Assembly: GCA_029378245.1 (NCBI GenBank)
Contig: JARKIF010000012.1
Coordinates: forward strand, 1,178,001-1,242,000
Direction: 5' to 3'
Origin: Roridomyces roridus
Taxonomy: Eukaryota; Basidiomycota; Agaricomycetes; Agaricales; Mycenaceae
DNA: 64,000 bases
In this document: one piece after another, positions 30,650 to 41,889 of the stretch
How the letters are laid out: each line of letters starts with the position of its first letter
How positions within the stretch are numbered: the stretch's first letter is position 1
Position numbers and translations under genes: made by a program
The notes under the pieces: model-generated
Told to the model about the DNA's origin: nothing
The model's database searches: none
What the model saw: only the letters and a program-made list of their open reading frames with translations

Positions 30650-33600
30650 TTACATCAAGAAGAACACGACTCTGACTTGAAGAAAGCGGGAGATGAAATC
30701 AAGATGATCCTGAAGCTTGTAAGGTGGAGAGGGTGTCAAGGGAATTGGAGGGGGTTGGAGGGGGTATCTTGTGGTACCTTGGAAGTTGCTGCGGGTGGCG
30801 TATGTAGATAAAGGCGAAGGAAATTTACATCCACAAGAAGATGACTCCCAGTTTTCCCGGGATGCTGTAATCCGGAAGATGAAACTTCTGAATCGTTGCG
30901 GAGGTTGTGAGGAGACCGGCAAGCTCGAGAAAAATGACATTCCTTCTTGGGAAAAAAGCAGTGTAGACACGAGTCCATTACGCTTGTCATTAATGACCCC
31001 TCGAGCTCTTTATTATTACCCAACGTAGAACCGGCACACCGGATCGGATGCACGCACAGGCTCCTTGCTTGCTGCTTCTGCCTAGACGCAAAAGCAAGGG
31101 ACACGAAGCTGACCAGATTTATGCATTATGCGAAAAAACAAAAGGCACGGCAGCCACAGTTTGCTCTTGCTCGATTCGCGATTGGATTGTGTCGGTGTCA
31201 TCTACGCCCCAGTATCAGCCTGAAGGATTACCGCGTTGGCCTCATGATGAAGGCGACGAGCCACGTTGCAGACATAGCGACAGCAGGTAAAATTGGACGG
31301 CGCTTGGTAGACTAAGAGAAAAGACGCTGAAGGGCCTGAGTATGGGGATGACAGATGACCCGGGCCCGCACTTCCTCCGTCCCGCCGAGTCCTCAGTCAC
31401 AGCAGCGAGCGACAGAGGTATACGGTTCTGTCAATACACTAACTACCGGGTGCGAGGGAGTCCCTCATCTCACACTGGTCACTACGACCGCCGACGTCCA
31501 TGTCTAAATTAATGCAGCAGCGCGCGGGGAAAGCGAGAAGAAGGGCCGGAGCAGGCACTATGGCAATACTGGATGCGATTCTGGTATCGGGGAAGGGACG
31601 GACGCCAAGGATTCACAAGGCCTGGGATATTTATGTAGGGCGGAGGCGAGGCGACCCACTGCTAGTCATCCAAGTTCTGGCGAGGACTGTATCCGATCTA
31701 GCCCAGCGGGAGCGTCCAAGGACATGCTCTCCGGTAAGAAAGTGAGGGCGTATGCCCAGTGCGAAAAGAGCAAGCGCGAGGGCGGAATTTCCGCGGGCGT
31801 GGGAGGGGGAGCGAATCGGTGCCAAAGGCGACTCCACCCAGGAGGACAGGGAAGCTCAAGGGCGCTGGTACCCGAGTTCGCCTGTCCCGCCCTGATTGTC
31901 GGGTGATATCACTCCATGGGAGCGGAAGGAAAGGTCGTGGCCCGCAAGGGGAGCGAACGGAAGAAGATCGGGATGCGCCTGCGCACCGTCGTCCACCATG
32001 GAGGGCAGAGATGGATTGGCGTCGGCGTCGGCGTCGCCTACATAGACAAGTCGCCAGCAGTGCCAATACCGTGATGCTTGTCAATGAGGAAGGAGGAGTG
32101 CGGGCACAGCTCGAAGACTTGAACAAGGACGGTCTTGAAGGATTAATATAGCGGAGGGGAGGGGAGGATGGAGGCTTGAAGGCGACCCAACGTAGCCATC
32201 CCCATTGAGACCTTGACGTAGCATTGAAGCCAGCTCCTCGGCGGAGTCCGGCGGCGGACGAGGAGGGTCAGACCCGCCTGAGGTGGATGCAAAGCAGCAG
32301 GCTCTGCAGCCCACGGGTAGCATCATATTGCCCATACGAGGGATACAGCCTGAAGTCTCGGTAGTAGACTTGTCACGAGGAACGAAGAGAGCGGCAGATT
32401 GCGAGGACGGCACGGAGTGGAATCCCAGGCATAGGGCAGGAAATGGCGGAGGAGAGAGCTCGGAGGTGCGAGACGTATCCGCGCCGCCAAATTCCAGCAG
32501 TGGTGGGTCAACTCCCGAGTGACATCGTTCTCGGCAAATGCATAACGAGTAAGCCCGCGGAGATTGGGTCGTACATCCGTCTCTGCTGAGGGAGACGACG
32601 ATATCGCACCAAGGAGAGCCGGTCATGGCAGCGAGGGAACACCTCCGCCTGGCGTAGGCGTCCCTCGTACGCATGATGCTGGAGCGGACCACGCCACCGT
32701 GCTTCCTCAGGGCAGGACGTCTTTGCATTTGGAGGACCAGTGCCCAGGTATACGGGCGGCAAAAAAGAAGATGGTGGGGAGATGACGAATAGCACCTCAA
32801 GGAGGTACCCAGACCACTCTCCCGAGTCCCAACTCCTGAGCGCGCCCGCTCGCAGTAACCGATTGAGGGTAGGGAATGACGACCAGACAAGTCAGCCCTC
32901 CCGCAATCGTCCAGGGAGCCACCGCAAGACTCGACCCGCGCGACGATGGATGGAAAGAGAAGCCACCGGAAGGTACGCCTGGCACCACTGTAAGCGGGTA
33001 GCATAGTATTGCCCACACGAGGGAGGGATACCATCCGCGGTATCGGTAGTAAACTTGTCATGAGGAAAGAAGGGGGCTAGGAGGTCGTGAGGACGGCACC
33101 GAGGGTGGGATCCGGAGGAGAAGGAGAGGGAGGGGAAAGCAGTGGCGGGTGACCTTCTCGAGGCTGCGCGTGTTTCGGCGGCGAACGAGCAACCCCGCTG
33201 AGAATGGGTCGCACATCCGTCACTACTGGAGATAACGACATCACGAGAGCCGGTCATGACCAGGGTGGCCGCAGCCACTGCCATGGACGGAGAGGAAGGC
33301 GGAGCGTTGCCCAGAGACGTCGACGAGTCCTGCGCACGTCGCACCATGCCGGATGAAGGCGCCAGATCGCGTTACAGAAGCGCTCACTCTACGAGCATCC
33401 TCTCCTTTCAGCGGGTCAGTGATGCGGAGAGAACCAGAACATGATGGACGCACCTCTATATCGCCTGTTCGAGGCTGCGATTAACACCCGTGCCCCACAG
33501 AGCTTCATGGCATCGGGATACGGATCAGAAGTGCCAATGTGGACGCGCCTCCGCGCTTTCCATATATCTGGCATACCCTCGACAACCCGCGGGCAGAAGG

Positions 33601-33866
33601 GTACACTGGGGCAATCACACTGATTAGGGTACCGTGAGGTTGAGCAGGAGAGCAAGAGCCAATCTTGCAGTACCGTGCTGAGAGGCGGGAGGTATGAGAC
33701 GAATGACAGATGATGAATGCATGAGCGGAGTGGTGCGGAAAGCGGGAGGGATGGTCAGCCACGGCGGTCTGTGCATAGACGGTAGGACCGTGGGCCCATC
33801 GTGGTATAGGCATCGTGGTCGGGGACAAAGACCCGGGAGGCCGGCCACGAGGTGCGTCTGATTGGT
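30650..33866. repeat. GC-rich non-coding segment of C block, unit 2
   Basis: This is the counterpart of 6546-9900, shorter and diverged. Within it 32275-32355 and 32990-33040 resemble each other (GTAGCAT.ATTGCCCA.ACGAGGG), as do 32570 and 33205 (GGGTCG.ACATCCGTC), so an internal repeat unit of roughly 0.6-0.7 kb is likely. No gene is supported despite long overlapping frames such as minus 32081-33061. Confidence 0.5.
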
Positions 33867-35297
33867 GGGCGGAGGAAAGTGGCAAAGGCCGGCATGGCTC
33901 GGTCCAGACCAAGCGCGCGTCGCTGTGTCATTGAACGACAAAGTAGACCCCTCGACATCACGCGGTGGCAGTCGGGACACAGAGTGCGCCGCCTGCAGCG
34001 AGCTGCGTGGCAATGGGGAACGAGGGATGCGAAGAACGTTGGGCACTGGATGCCCCTGGAAGGCCAGAAAGAATGATAAATTGCAGCAGTGTCGGTGACT
34101 CCAGACGGTATCCACGGTGGTCTGCTACATAGAAAAGATTAAGGGGAGAGTAGTGGTGAAACGCATGGGACGCACCAGTACCCTCTCCGAACCCCCGTGT
34201 TAGGTTTCAAGCCTCCACCCGCACTGCTGTTCCCAGCGTGAGACCTTGGACAGCAGACATCCCTCACGTACTCTCGACTCGGGCGTCGAAGAAGGTATCA
34301 GACAGGATGGTCTCGACCTGTGTCCTGGACCCGCGTCAAATCGGGAGAAGGGGCATGCATGGCACGTACGATACGAGCTCAAGGTCAAGATAGGGCCCAC
34401 TTGAAGCGCAAGAGACGATCGAGCGTCGCTCAGAAAAATGCCAAAATTGATCCATGGAGTTGCGTCTCGATGGCTATGTCGACGATGCGATACCCCAGCG
34501 CAAAAGGATGAGAAAGAGGGGAGGTTTTTTTGGGCTAGGCGTGGCGAGCTCGGGTACGGGGAGAAAGTCAAGGTGTGATCGCATCGTCTCTTGATCGTTG
34601 CCACCATCATGTCCGACCTCGACATTGAATGGGCTCTCTCTGCAGCCCGAGGCAACCTCGTACCCAGCTATGAGCAGCGGGAATCCATCCAACGAGCTGT
34701 AGCTCAGCTACAACATCGCTTGGAGTCACAGCAGGACTTGGAAAACACAGAAGTGGACGATCTACCCCGCCAAATAGCAGTGTTTTCGTCCTTGCTCGCG
34801 CACATCCGTCGGCTCCCTCCCGAAATCCTAGGCACCATCATGTCCGACCTCGACATTGAATGGGCTCTTTCTGCAGCCCGAGAAAACCTCGTACCCAGCG
34901 ATGAGCAACGGGCCTCAATTGAACAAGCCGTAGCTCAGCTCCAACATCACTTGGAGTCGCAGGAGGACTTTGAAAACACGCACGATCTACGTCGTCAAAT
35001 CGCAGTGTTTTCGTCCCTGCTCGCGCCCATCCGTCGGCTCCCTCCCGAAATCTTGTCCCAAATATGGATACAGCCCAGCCTCGATACGCCCGCGCCCAGA
35101 AGCTCGTATATCAGGCTACCACGGTTCAGTGGTCGCGGCACCAACCCCGTGCTTGCCGTTTCGTTCCATTGGCGCGCAATCGCTGTGTCCACTCCAAAGT
35201 TTTGGGCATCATTCTACGTCGATCTACTAGGAACAGACAACACAGCCCGTCTTCTAGAGCTCTACTTGGAGCGGTCAAAACAATGCCTCCTGTCTAT
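33867..35297 (+). repeat. Near-identical 1.43-kb segment, unit 2
   Basis: Pair of 10930-12359 with about six differences. It includes the promoter side and first ~690 bp of F-box copy IV. Confidence 0.85.
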
Positions 35298-35622
35298 CAG
35301 GATATCGGGTGGAGGCCCCGTTCATCCGTCCATCTTGAAGCAGCTTATTGACAGCTCCGAAAGATGGGTTTGGATTCGGTTGTCCTCTTCTCACCTCTCG
35401 TTGTTCTCGCCAATTCGCGGACGCTTGCAGGCCCTGGTGGCCTTGGATCTCATTGTGTATAACGGCAATGCGCATCAGGAAAAAGCCACCTGGTTAGGTA
35501 GCACTCCTGAGTCTCCGGAGGCTCAGTAGCCCGGAAGTCAAGTACCCCCTTACTGTGTACTACCAAGCTGCCTCCAACTGCTACCAGTGCTACAGGCTCC
35601 TACCCAGCCGCACCTTACGAGG

Positions 35623-38600
35623 CACCTGTAAAGACCGCATAAGTAGGCTAGCTAGCCCTGTACCTAGGGGGGGTAGTACAGGGCTAATTAGCCCTGGCTC
35701 GTGCTTCTACACCAGGCTTCTACACATGCTTCTACAACTCTAGAAATGCCTGCAAGTCTTATGCTCCTACTGCCTTGGAGAAAATAAGACAAGTCCCTGT
35801 TGGCAAACTCGGCATCTAGCTGGGTATCATCAATTTTTGATGGAGGGGTAAATTAGTGATATCTCTGCCAAATTTGAAGCACAATAATGGCGGAAATCAT
35901 GATTGGGCTTCAGCCACTGATCAGATCTCATCAAAATGATTGATGTCATCAAAAACACAGAAGCTGTAGAGGATGGCATGGGTGGTCACATATCAGCACA
36001 TTTATGGCTGTTGATCACATTACATCAATGATTGATCCCATCACCCAAAATGCAAAGTTGCAGTCTCAAGAGCTACAGGGGTTGCCGGTAGACTTATACC
36101 TAGAAGTGCTCCCATCACCCACAGAATGGAGAACATTGAAGAATCACTGATAAGCAAGGTGTGAGTGCTGGGCCCCTCATCGGTGATCAATGCTCCTAAC
36201 CCACCACCAGCATTCCCTGCATAGTCTACTTGTTACTCTGTTGCTTCTTCTATTATTCCTTTTGCTCAAGGTCTCAAGATCAATCCTCCCTCTAGGCAAT
36301 TTCTTTTGTCCCTCACCCAATCCACACCCAAATGATGCTTCAACCCTTGTTGTGAATGTGCTTTTATGAGATACAACACTTCTGGTTGGTACCCTTGCCC
36401 AGAAACCTCCAGAATACAGTCTGATTTCAGTGACATTCCCAATTTGGCCACTACTCCCAAGTCCCAGAAAGGAAATTTTGCGGTTTTTCACTGGTATCTT
36501 GTACACTGGTGGGATTGTGTATGAACTAAAGTGCTGGGTATCTGCCTTGAGATGTTACTCATGATATAGGATGCTTTTGGAGCCAGAGGGATACCTTACC
36601 CTGCCTATAACAGCCACACAAACTGATTTTTTTGGAGAGGATGATATCATGTTGAATTTGATTTCCCAAATGCCCCTTGTCACTTCAAATGAGTAGGGGG
36701 AGTATAGACACTGCTTATTGATACACTAGTTCTTGCCTGAGAGTGATACTGAGGCCATTTCAGAGGCCATGATCTTCAAGCTGATGCTGGTGTATGAGGC
36801 CAGTAGTAGGGGACAGGCCTTGATCTCTTTGTCCAGAAGTTATATTAGAACCATCTCAATACTTCTGAATAGGTTAAGAATGTTGCCTACAAGACCAAGA
36901 GCATGTTTAACCTGAACATCCTCCATTTTCATGTTTGTGGTATACTACATTATCTCTAGGCAGGGTGATGATACAAACAGGGTAAGAGAGCATCCTGGAA
37001 CTCAAAGTTCAGTTAGAGGCCAGGACACCTACTAAGAATACAGCAGGAAGCTGAGATATGTATGTGATCAAATTTGGATCATTCCCTTGATACTGGCTCC
37101 CAGGTGGAGTTTCAGCTTCTGGGGATATGAAAAATGGATTCCCCTTGAAAAACTGGTCCAGAATATGTATTCATTGTCCCAGGCTGGTTGAGATTTGCAG
37201 GTGCACTGGTTGAGCCCGAGAGCAAGTAGAGTAGCATATATGCACACCACTCAAAGTGGAGTGTTCATCATACAAATGTTCATAACTCAACAACCAATGA
37301 GGCAACCCATGTGAAACTATATATATTCTGAATCCTCTGAGATGGGAGAGTTCATTAGAGCCCACCATCAGCCCATTTGACCAACCCCTTGACCAGTAAT
37401 TCATTGATCACTCTCAGGTTGATCTCCTTTATTCAAGGAATGTACAGGACTCAAAGTGTGATCTTGTATGGTAGGAATGGCTGTCTGGGATACCTGAGCA
37501 ATATAAGACAAGCTGGCAACCCAGGGACATCCTGAGTCTGAGGAATGGGACTGTATCACTGTCAGAGGAAAACTCACTCTAATCAGTAGTTTTGACCCCA
37601 GGCTACTCCAGATTTGCACCATTTCGGGCTTATAAAGTCTGAAACAAAATTTAGAAGTCCTTTACAGATTATCCTCTCAAGGAGAAAGGGCCTCAAACCA
37701 GCAATTGATCTCCAATCAACCCTGGTGTCTCTCAACCATATTGTGGCATAGACCCCAGTAACAAGCTTTCAAGGAGACCAAGGACAAAGCATGAGCAGGC
37801 CCACATGATTCCCAGCCAGAATGGATCGCAAATAGCCATGAAATACCGGGGACTTCCCCTGCCCAACAAACACGGATGTATCAGCCGGGCATTGCTGACC
37901 TATGGGCATTTGGGGCTTGTAAATGACATTAATACACCCATAGAACCTCTCCTGACATTGGCTGCTGTACAGGGTTGCATGGAGTAGGTGCATTGGGCAA
38001 AACTTCCTTTTTGGGCCACTTGGAGTAGTGGTCCCAAATAGGACTCGGCATCAAAAGGGTCTGATCAGCTGCATAGGTGGATCCAGATGAACAACTAGAC
38101 TTATTTTTGCACTCAAATGGGGCCAGGGTGATAGATGGAATGGGTTGAGGTGTGTAACAAGTTGTGAAGTGAAAAAAAAAGCAGGGATGGGACTTGAACT
38201 GCTGACCACTCCAAAAATATAGTTGATAACATAAGAGCAAGATACCATTGAGCCAAATGACCATGGAGACAACCCCTGGGTGGGTAGCTGCGTCCCACTG
38301 GCCTTGGCATATCTGTGAATCCAGTCCAGACTCCAGATGCCACTGATTATTAAATGTTGTCCATTCTATGGGTGATGGGGACACTTCTAGGTACAAGTTT
38401 ACTGACAACTCTTGTAGCTCTTGAGCTGTACTACAACTTTGCATTTTGGCTGCTGGGATCAATCATTGATGTAATGTGATCAACAGCCATAAATGTGCTG
38501 ATATGTGGCCACCTATGCCATCCTCTACAGCTTCTGTGTTTTGATGCCATCAATTATTTTGATGAGATCTGATCAGTGGCTGAAGCCCAATCATGATTTC

Positions 38601-38870
38601 TGCCACTATTGTGCTTCAAATTTGGCAGAGATATCACTAATTTACCCCTCCATCAAAAATTGATGATACCCAGCTAGATGCCGAGTTTGCCGGCAAGGAC
38701 TTGTCTTATTTTCTCCAAGGCAGTAGGAGCATAAGACTTGCAGGCATTTCTAGAGTTGTAGAAGCATGTGTAGAAGCCTGGTGTAGAAGCACGAGCCAGG
38801 GCTAATTAGCCCTGTACTATCCCCCCTAGGTACAGGGCTAACTAGCCTACTTATGTGGTCTTTACAGGTG
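35623..38870. mobile_element. Long-TIR DNA element (3248 bp) nested in element B
   Basis: Termini CACCTGTAAAGACC begin inverted repeats of about 530 bp (35623 to ~36155 against ~38340 to 38870). They are well conserved and flanked by a perfect 8-bp duplication TTACGAGG (35615-35622 and 38871-38878). The ~2.2-kb interior is AT-rich and has only short frames (longest about 177 codons at 37929-38462, minus) without a transposase motif. The 8-bp duplication is compatible with hAT, P, Zisupton or related groups, but the terminus does not fit the usual hAT start; class left open. Confidence 0.85.
38172..38262 (-). ncRNA. tRNA-like sequence with Pol III A/B boxes (SINE-like)
   Basis: On the minus strand TGGCTCAATGGTA (A-box-like, 38243-38255) is followed about 45 bases later by CAGTTCAAGTCC (B-box-like, near 38189-38200), then a run of nine T (38172-38180) like a Pol III terminator. 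The arms do not fold into a proper tRNA, so this is a tRNA-derived relic, not a functional tRNA. Confidence 0.5.
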
Positions 38871-38952
38871 TTACGAGGTTGGGGAAGTGTGTCGGGGTGT
38901 ATTCACAGTGATATCTGAGTAGCGTAATCAGCAAAGACATATCAGTGTTAGC

Positions 38953-39268
38953 CGAGACAAAAACGTCCGAACTTCAAGGCCCCCAACCTCTCCAGGGCGG
39001 CTGGCATTTAACAAGCGTAAACAACACAGCCACATTTCGCGAAAACGCCGGGTCTGAACATTCACACTTGTTCGGGAAAATCGTAAATGTGCTGGGGCAG
39101 CTCTGAAAGGCCCCAGACGCCAGTGGCACTCGAGCTGCGAGCACCAGTGACCCTGAGGAAAAGGTTCGTGAACCGCGCCTGGGCCGGTGGCTATGTTGTT
39201 TACGCTTGTTAAACGCCAACCGCCCTGGAGGGGTTGGGCGTTTGAAGTTCGGGTGTTTTTGTCTCGGC
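38953..39268. mobile_element. TA-flanked MITE (316 bp) nested in element B
   Basis: Inverted repeats starting GCCGAGACAAAAAC extend about 80 bp with few mismatches, and TA borders both sides (38951-38952, 39269-39270). That fits a Tc1/mariner-type MITE. No ORF. Confidence 0.8.
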
Positions 39269-39530
39269 TAGCATCAATTTGTCTATCATGATTACTCTAC
39301 TCTGATTAAGCCGTGAGTGCCCTAGACATACTGCCCAACCCCGGAACGCGCGGGGGGGGTAGGAGCCTGCCAGTGCTACTGAACAGCGGGCTACTGAGGC
39401 TACTGTTACTCCAGTGCAGGGAGGAGCTGACCCTAACAGAATTCACAAGGTTCAAAAGAAACACTGGGCCCTGTTGCTATTCTACTGTAGTGACCAAGGT
39501 CAGATTGAGTTGGGAATTTAATTAAAGGAA

Positions 39531-39610
39531 TGCAGGCGGCAGGACTTGAACTCATGACATTTGCAAAAGACAAATACTATTAAGGAAACAACTAAACAAC
39601 TACACTAAGT
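39531..39610 (-). ncRNA. Second tRNA-like sequence (SINE-like)
   Basis: On the minus strand TAGTGTAGTTGTTTAGTTG (39589-39607) resembles an A box, and GAGTTCAAGTCC (39542-39553) matches a B box well. The middle (TCTTTTGCAAATG) resembles an anticodon arm with loop TTTGCAA. Stem pairing is poor and no Pol III terminator directly follows. It is probably the head of a degenerate SINE. Confidence 0.5.
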
Positions 39611-39989
39611 ACACACTGCAGATTGTGTGCATCGCTGTTCCACATCGGATAACCGCATGCCACTCCATTGTCTCTCCAACCACAACTACCTCTGGAAAAT
39701 ATATATCCTGTAGTGAATTTGAACTGGATGTGGAAGTTGAAAGCACAGGCACAAGACTGAGCTCAAGTAGAAGTTGGCCTGTTAGCCAATGTCTTCACTG
39801 TTACTTGAACTTACTGAGGCAAGGTCATTTTTATTAGTGAGGGGGATGTGCACATTGAATCATTTGGGCACTCTGTAAAGAGGTTTCATCCAGAGGGATC
39901 AGAAAATGAGGCAAACAAGTGCTATCAGCCAGCCAGCCTAATGCTATGAAAATGCTATTGTTTCTACCAAGTCAACACAGGCAGGCAAT

Positions 39990-40207
39990 CAAGTGCTACT
40001 GAGACATTAGTGTGAAGCTATCTGGGCTACTGAGTTTGAGGGCATAGATATCTAAGCTACTGGGTTAGAGGGTATGGTTACTGAAGCTACCAAGTGCTAC
40101 TGGACTCCCCACTCAGAGCTACCAAGAGCTACTGAGCCACGCACTCAATGCTACCATGGCTACTGGAGCTATCAGACCTACCTACCGCTTGGTGGGAGCT
40201 ACCTAAC
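39990..40207. repeat. Subterminal GCTAC repeat cluster of element B
   Basis: GCTAC occurs ten times in about 215 bp, mostly as GCTACTG or GCTACCA, up to the right TIR. Clusters of short subterminal motifs are typical transposase-binding sites in hAT and CACTA-type elements; binding here is inference. Confidence 0.65.
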
Positions 40208-41014
40208 AAAAATGTGTTTCCTGATGCGGATATAGAGACACGATGCTTTGAGCTCGCTCCGAGATTGACCCGCATGAAATTGAAACTGGACACGAATTTC
40301 ATGACCAACTTCCCTTGTCATCAAATCACCGACCTCACCATTGCTTCGTCGACCGCACTCCAATTCGCGACCAAGTGCCCAAACCTCATCTATCTCGTGA
40401 TGACCGAGCCAAGGCTAGAGGGGAGTTTTTGGAGACCCCTCGAGTCCCCATCTCGCACTGTCGTGACGGCTCGGCAACTTTGCACTTCGCCGTATTTATT
40501 GGAGTACTTGACAGCTCCCAATCTAGCGGCCCTCAGAGTTGTGGGAGATGCGGAAAGTAAACTGGAGTGGTTCACCTCCTTCATCTTTCGATCTGCCCCA
40601 TCTCTGCACACGTTGGACCTTCAGAAGGTCGCATTCCAGTCATCCGCGGATTTGCTCGCTCTTCTCGCCCTCCTTCCCACCCTGCATTCCCTCCTGGTGG
40701 ACTTGGACCGCCCTCATCTAATTACCAACATGGTTCTCACCCGCCTCACCATAACGCCTTTATCGGCCATACCGTTGATCCTCCCGAGCCTCACGAGCCT
40801 CACCATCACGGGGTCGTATCTCTTCAGCAACGCCGCGTTATTGATCATGCTCGAATCACGGCTCGACCCTCCCTTGCAGCGCGTTGAGCTATGGCTCACG
40901 CAAAGGACGTTCTCCGACGCGGAGCTCGAACGTGTGCGCGCTTTGAAGGGCAAAGCCGAATGGTTTGCGCTGCGGTGCTTGGATGCTAACAAGAAATTTA
41001 TGAGAATGGTATAA

Positions 41015-41813
41015 AGTGAGTTCGGCCACGTTCCTTCTATCTATAATTATATGTCTTATATGCCGAGCGTCAGGAAATCAAACGGAGTGCCGCAGAGTAT
41101 GTTAGCTACTCAGTCTGTAATCGATACCACCAAAGCTCGACTCAAACCGCAGAGCATGCATCGAGCGCAAAACTTGGCGCGTTTCCCCATTCTCAGAGCA
41201 CTCCGCAGATTATCCTCAGTTTCAGGACTAGCAATACCCCGTCTGCTGCGTGGGCACCCGTTCGAGTCGGGATCGAGTGATTCGGAGGTGTAGACGCAAT
41301 CTTTTTGCAAGTCATACATACTCACACGCGAAGAAAATGCAACACTGTTTGAAGTGTGTTGGAAGCAATAAGGATTCAATTCAAAGACAACCAATGTACA
41401 TGTAGCAAATCATTCTGATCAATTTCAAGTTTTCAACCCTCCGAGAGGAAACAAAAAGACTAAGCATCATATTCCCATGTGTGTAAGGGGAACTCCCGTT
41501 CCGCACCCTCTCCGGTCCTCCGGTACCTCCGACGCCTCCGATCCGTCGGACCTCGGACCTCACCTCTCCTCCTCGGTCTCCACTCCCCTTCGCCCTCGCG
41601 CCTCTTCCACCGGCCTCGGTCCATCACCCTTCCCCGGATCATCGTTGTTCCGATCACGATGGGATACTGCATGCGACATCGCTCGCGCCATATGCATCCA
41701 TCAAAGATCCGCCTCCCGCCATGTGCTCCCGTCGGATAAGGATCGATCTAGATAAGTATATAGGCCGTACCTGGGCAGAGGGTTCCTTAGAGTAATTTCT
41801 CTTCGGATCCCCT
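41015..41813. other. 3' flank of F-box copy IV and spacer
   Basis: No gene seen. The first ~280 bp matches the 3' flank of the other long F-box copies. 41480-41720 is a pyrimidine/proline-codon-rich stretch with overlapping chance frames. Confidence 0.4.
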
Positions 41814-41889
41814 CTATCCAGGTGCGTTGCAGGATGTATTCGTATTTCTTTTATTCACACTTCGGATCCCCTCTATCCAGGCTGAGCGC
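41801..41889. repeat. Direct repeat of ~21 bp at the 3' end of the CHAT gene
   Basis: TTCGGATCCCCTCTATCCAG appears at 41802-41821 and again at 41868-41888, about 66 bp apart, spanning the last codons and downstream of the CHAT frame. Probably a small local duplication. Confidence 0.6.

Larger units (their letters stand above)
35476..40223. mobile_element. CAGG-type TIR element B (4748 bp composite), superfamily unassigned
   Basis: The left end CAGGAAAAAGCCACCTGGTT and the reverse of the right end CAGGAAACACATTTTTGTTA both continue into GTTAGGTAGC. AT borders both sides (35474-35475, 40224-40225), as for element A. Subterminal GTAGC/GCTAC motifs are inverted between the two ends. Removing the two nested elements leaves about 1.17 kb, so the original insertion was a non-autonomous element that later served as a landing site. 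No transposase is seen. Composition is more AT-rich than the surroundings. Confidence 0.75.
34609..41014 (+). pseudogene. F-box protein gene, long coiled-coil type, copy IV, split by a 4.7-kb composite element
   Basis: The best copy of the long F-box family. The ATG at 34609 starts two tandem modules (each MSDLDIEWALSAAR, coiled coil, RRLPPEIL), then PRFSGRGTNP, STPKFWASFYVDLLG, LLELYLERSKQC and SSHLSLFSPIRGRLQALVAL. At 35475 the frame enters the CAGG element and stops at 35527-35529. Coding resumes at 40226 (DIETRCFELAPRLTRMKL) and continues through leucine-rich segments to the stop at 41012-41014. Both pieces are whole multiples of three (867 and 789 bases) in the same phase, so precise loss of the element would leave a 551-aa frame. 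A TAA GGTGAGT-like context after the stop suggests a 3' UTR intron in this family (copies I and II). Confidence 0.82.

Noticed and set aside
32081..33061. 326-codon minus-strand frame
   Set aside because: Same reasons; the segment contains internal repeat copies and the frame does not correspond to the one at 8368-9180.
38181..38262. Functional tRNA gene
   Set aside because: A/B boxes are present but acceptor and T stems do not pair; treated as a tRNA-derived relic. The same applies to 39531-39610.
39990..40207. CRISPR-like array from regularly repeated GCTAC
   Set aside because: The repeat is five bases, spacing is irregular, the organism is eukaryotic, and the location beside a TIR explains it as subterminal repeats.
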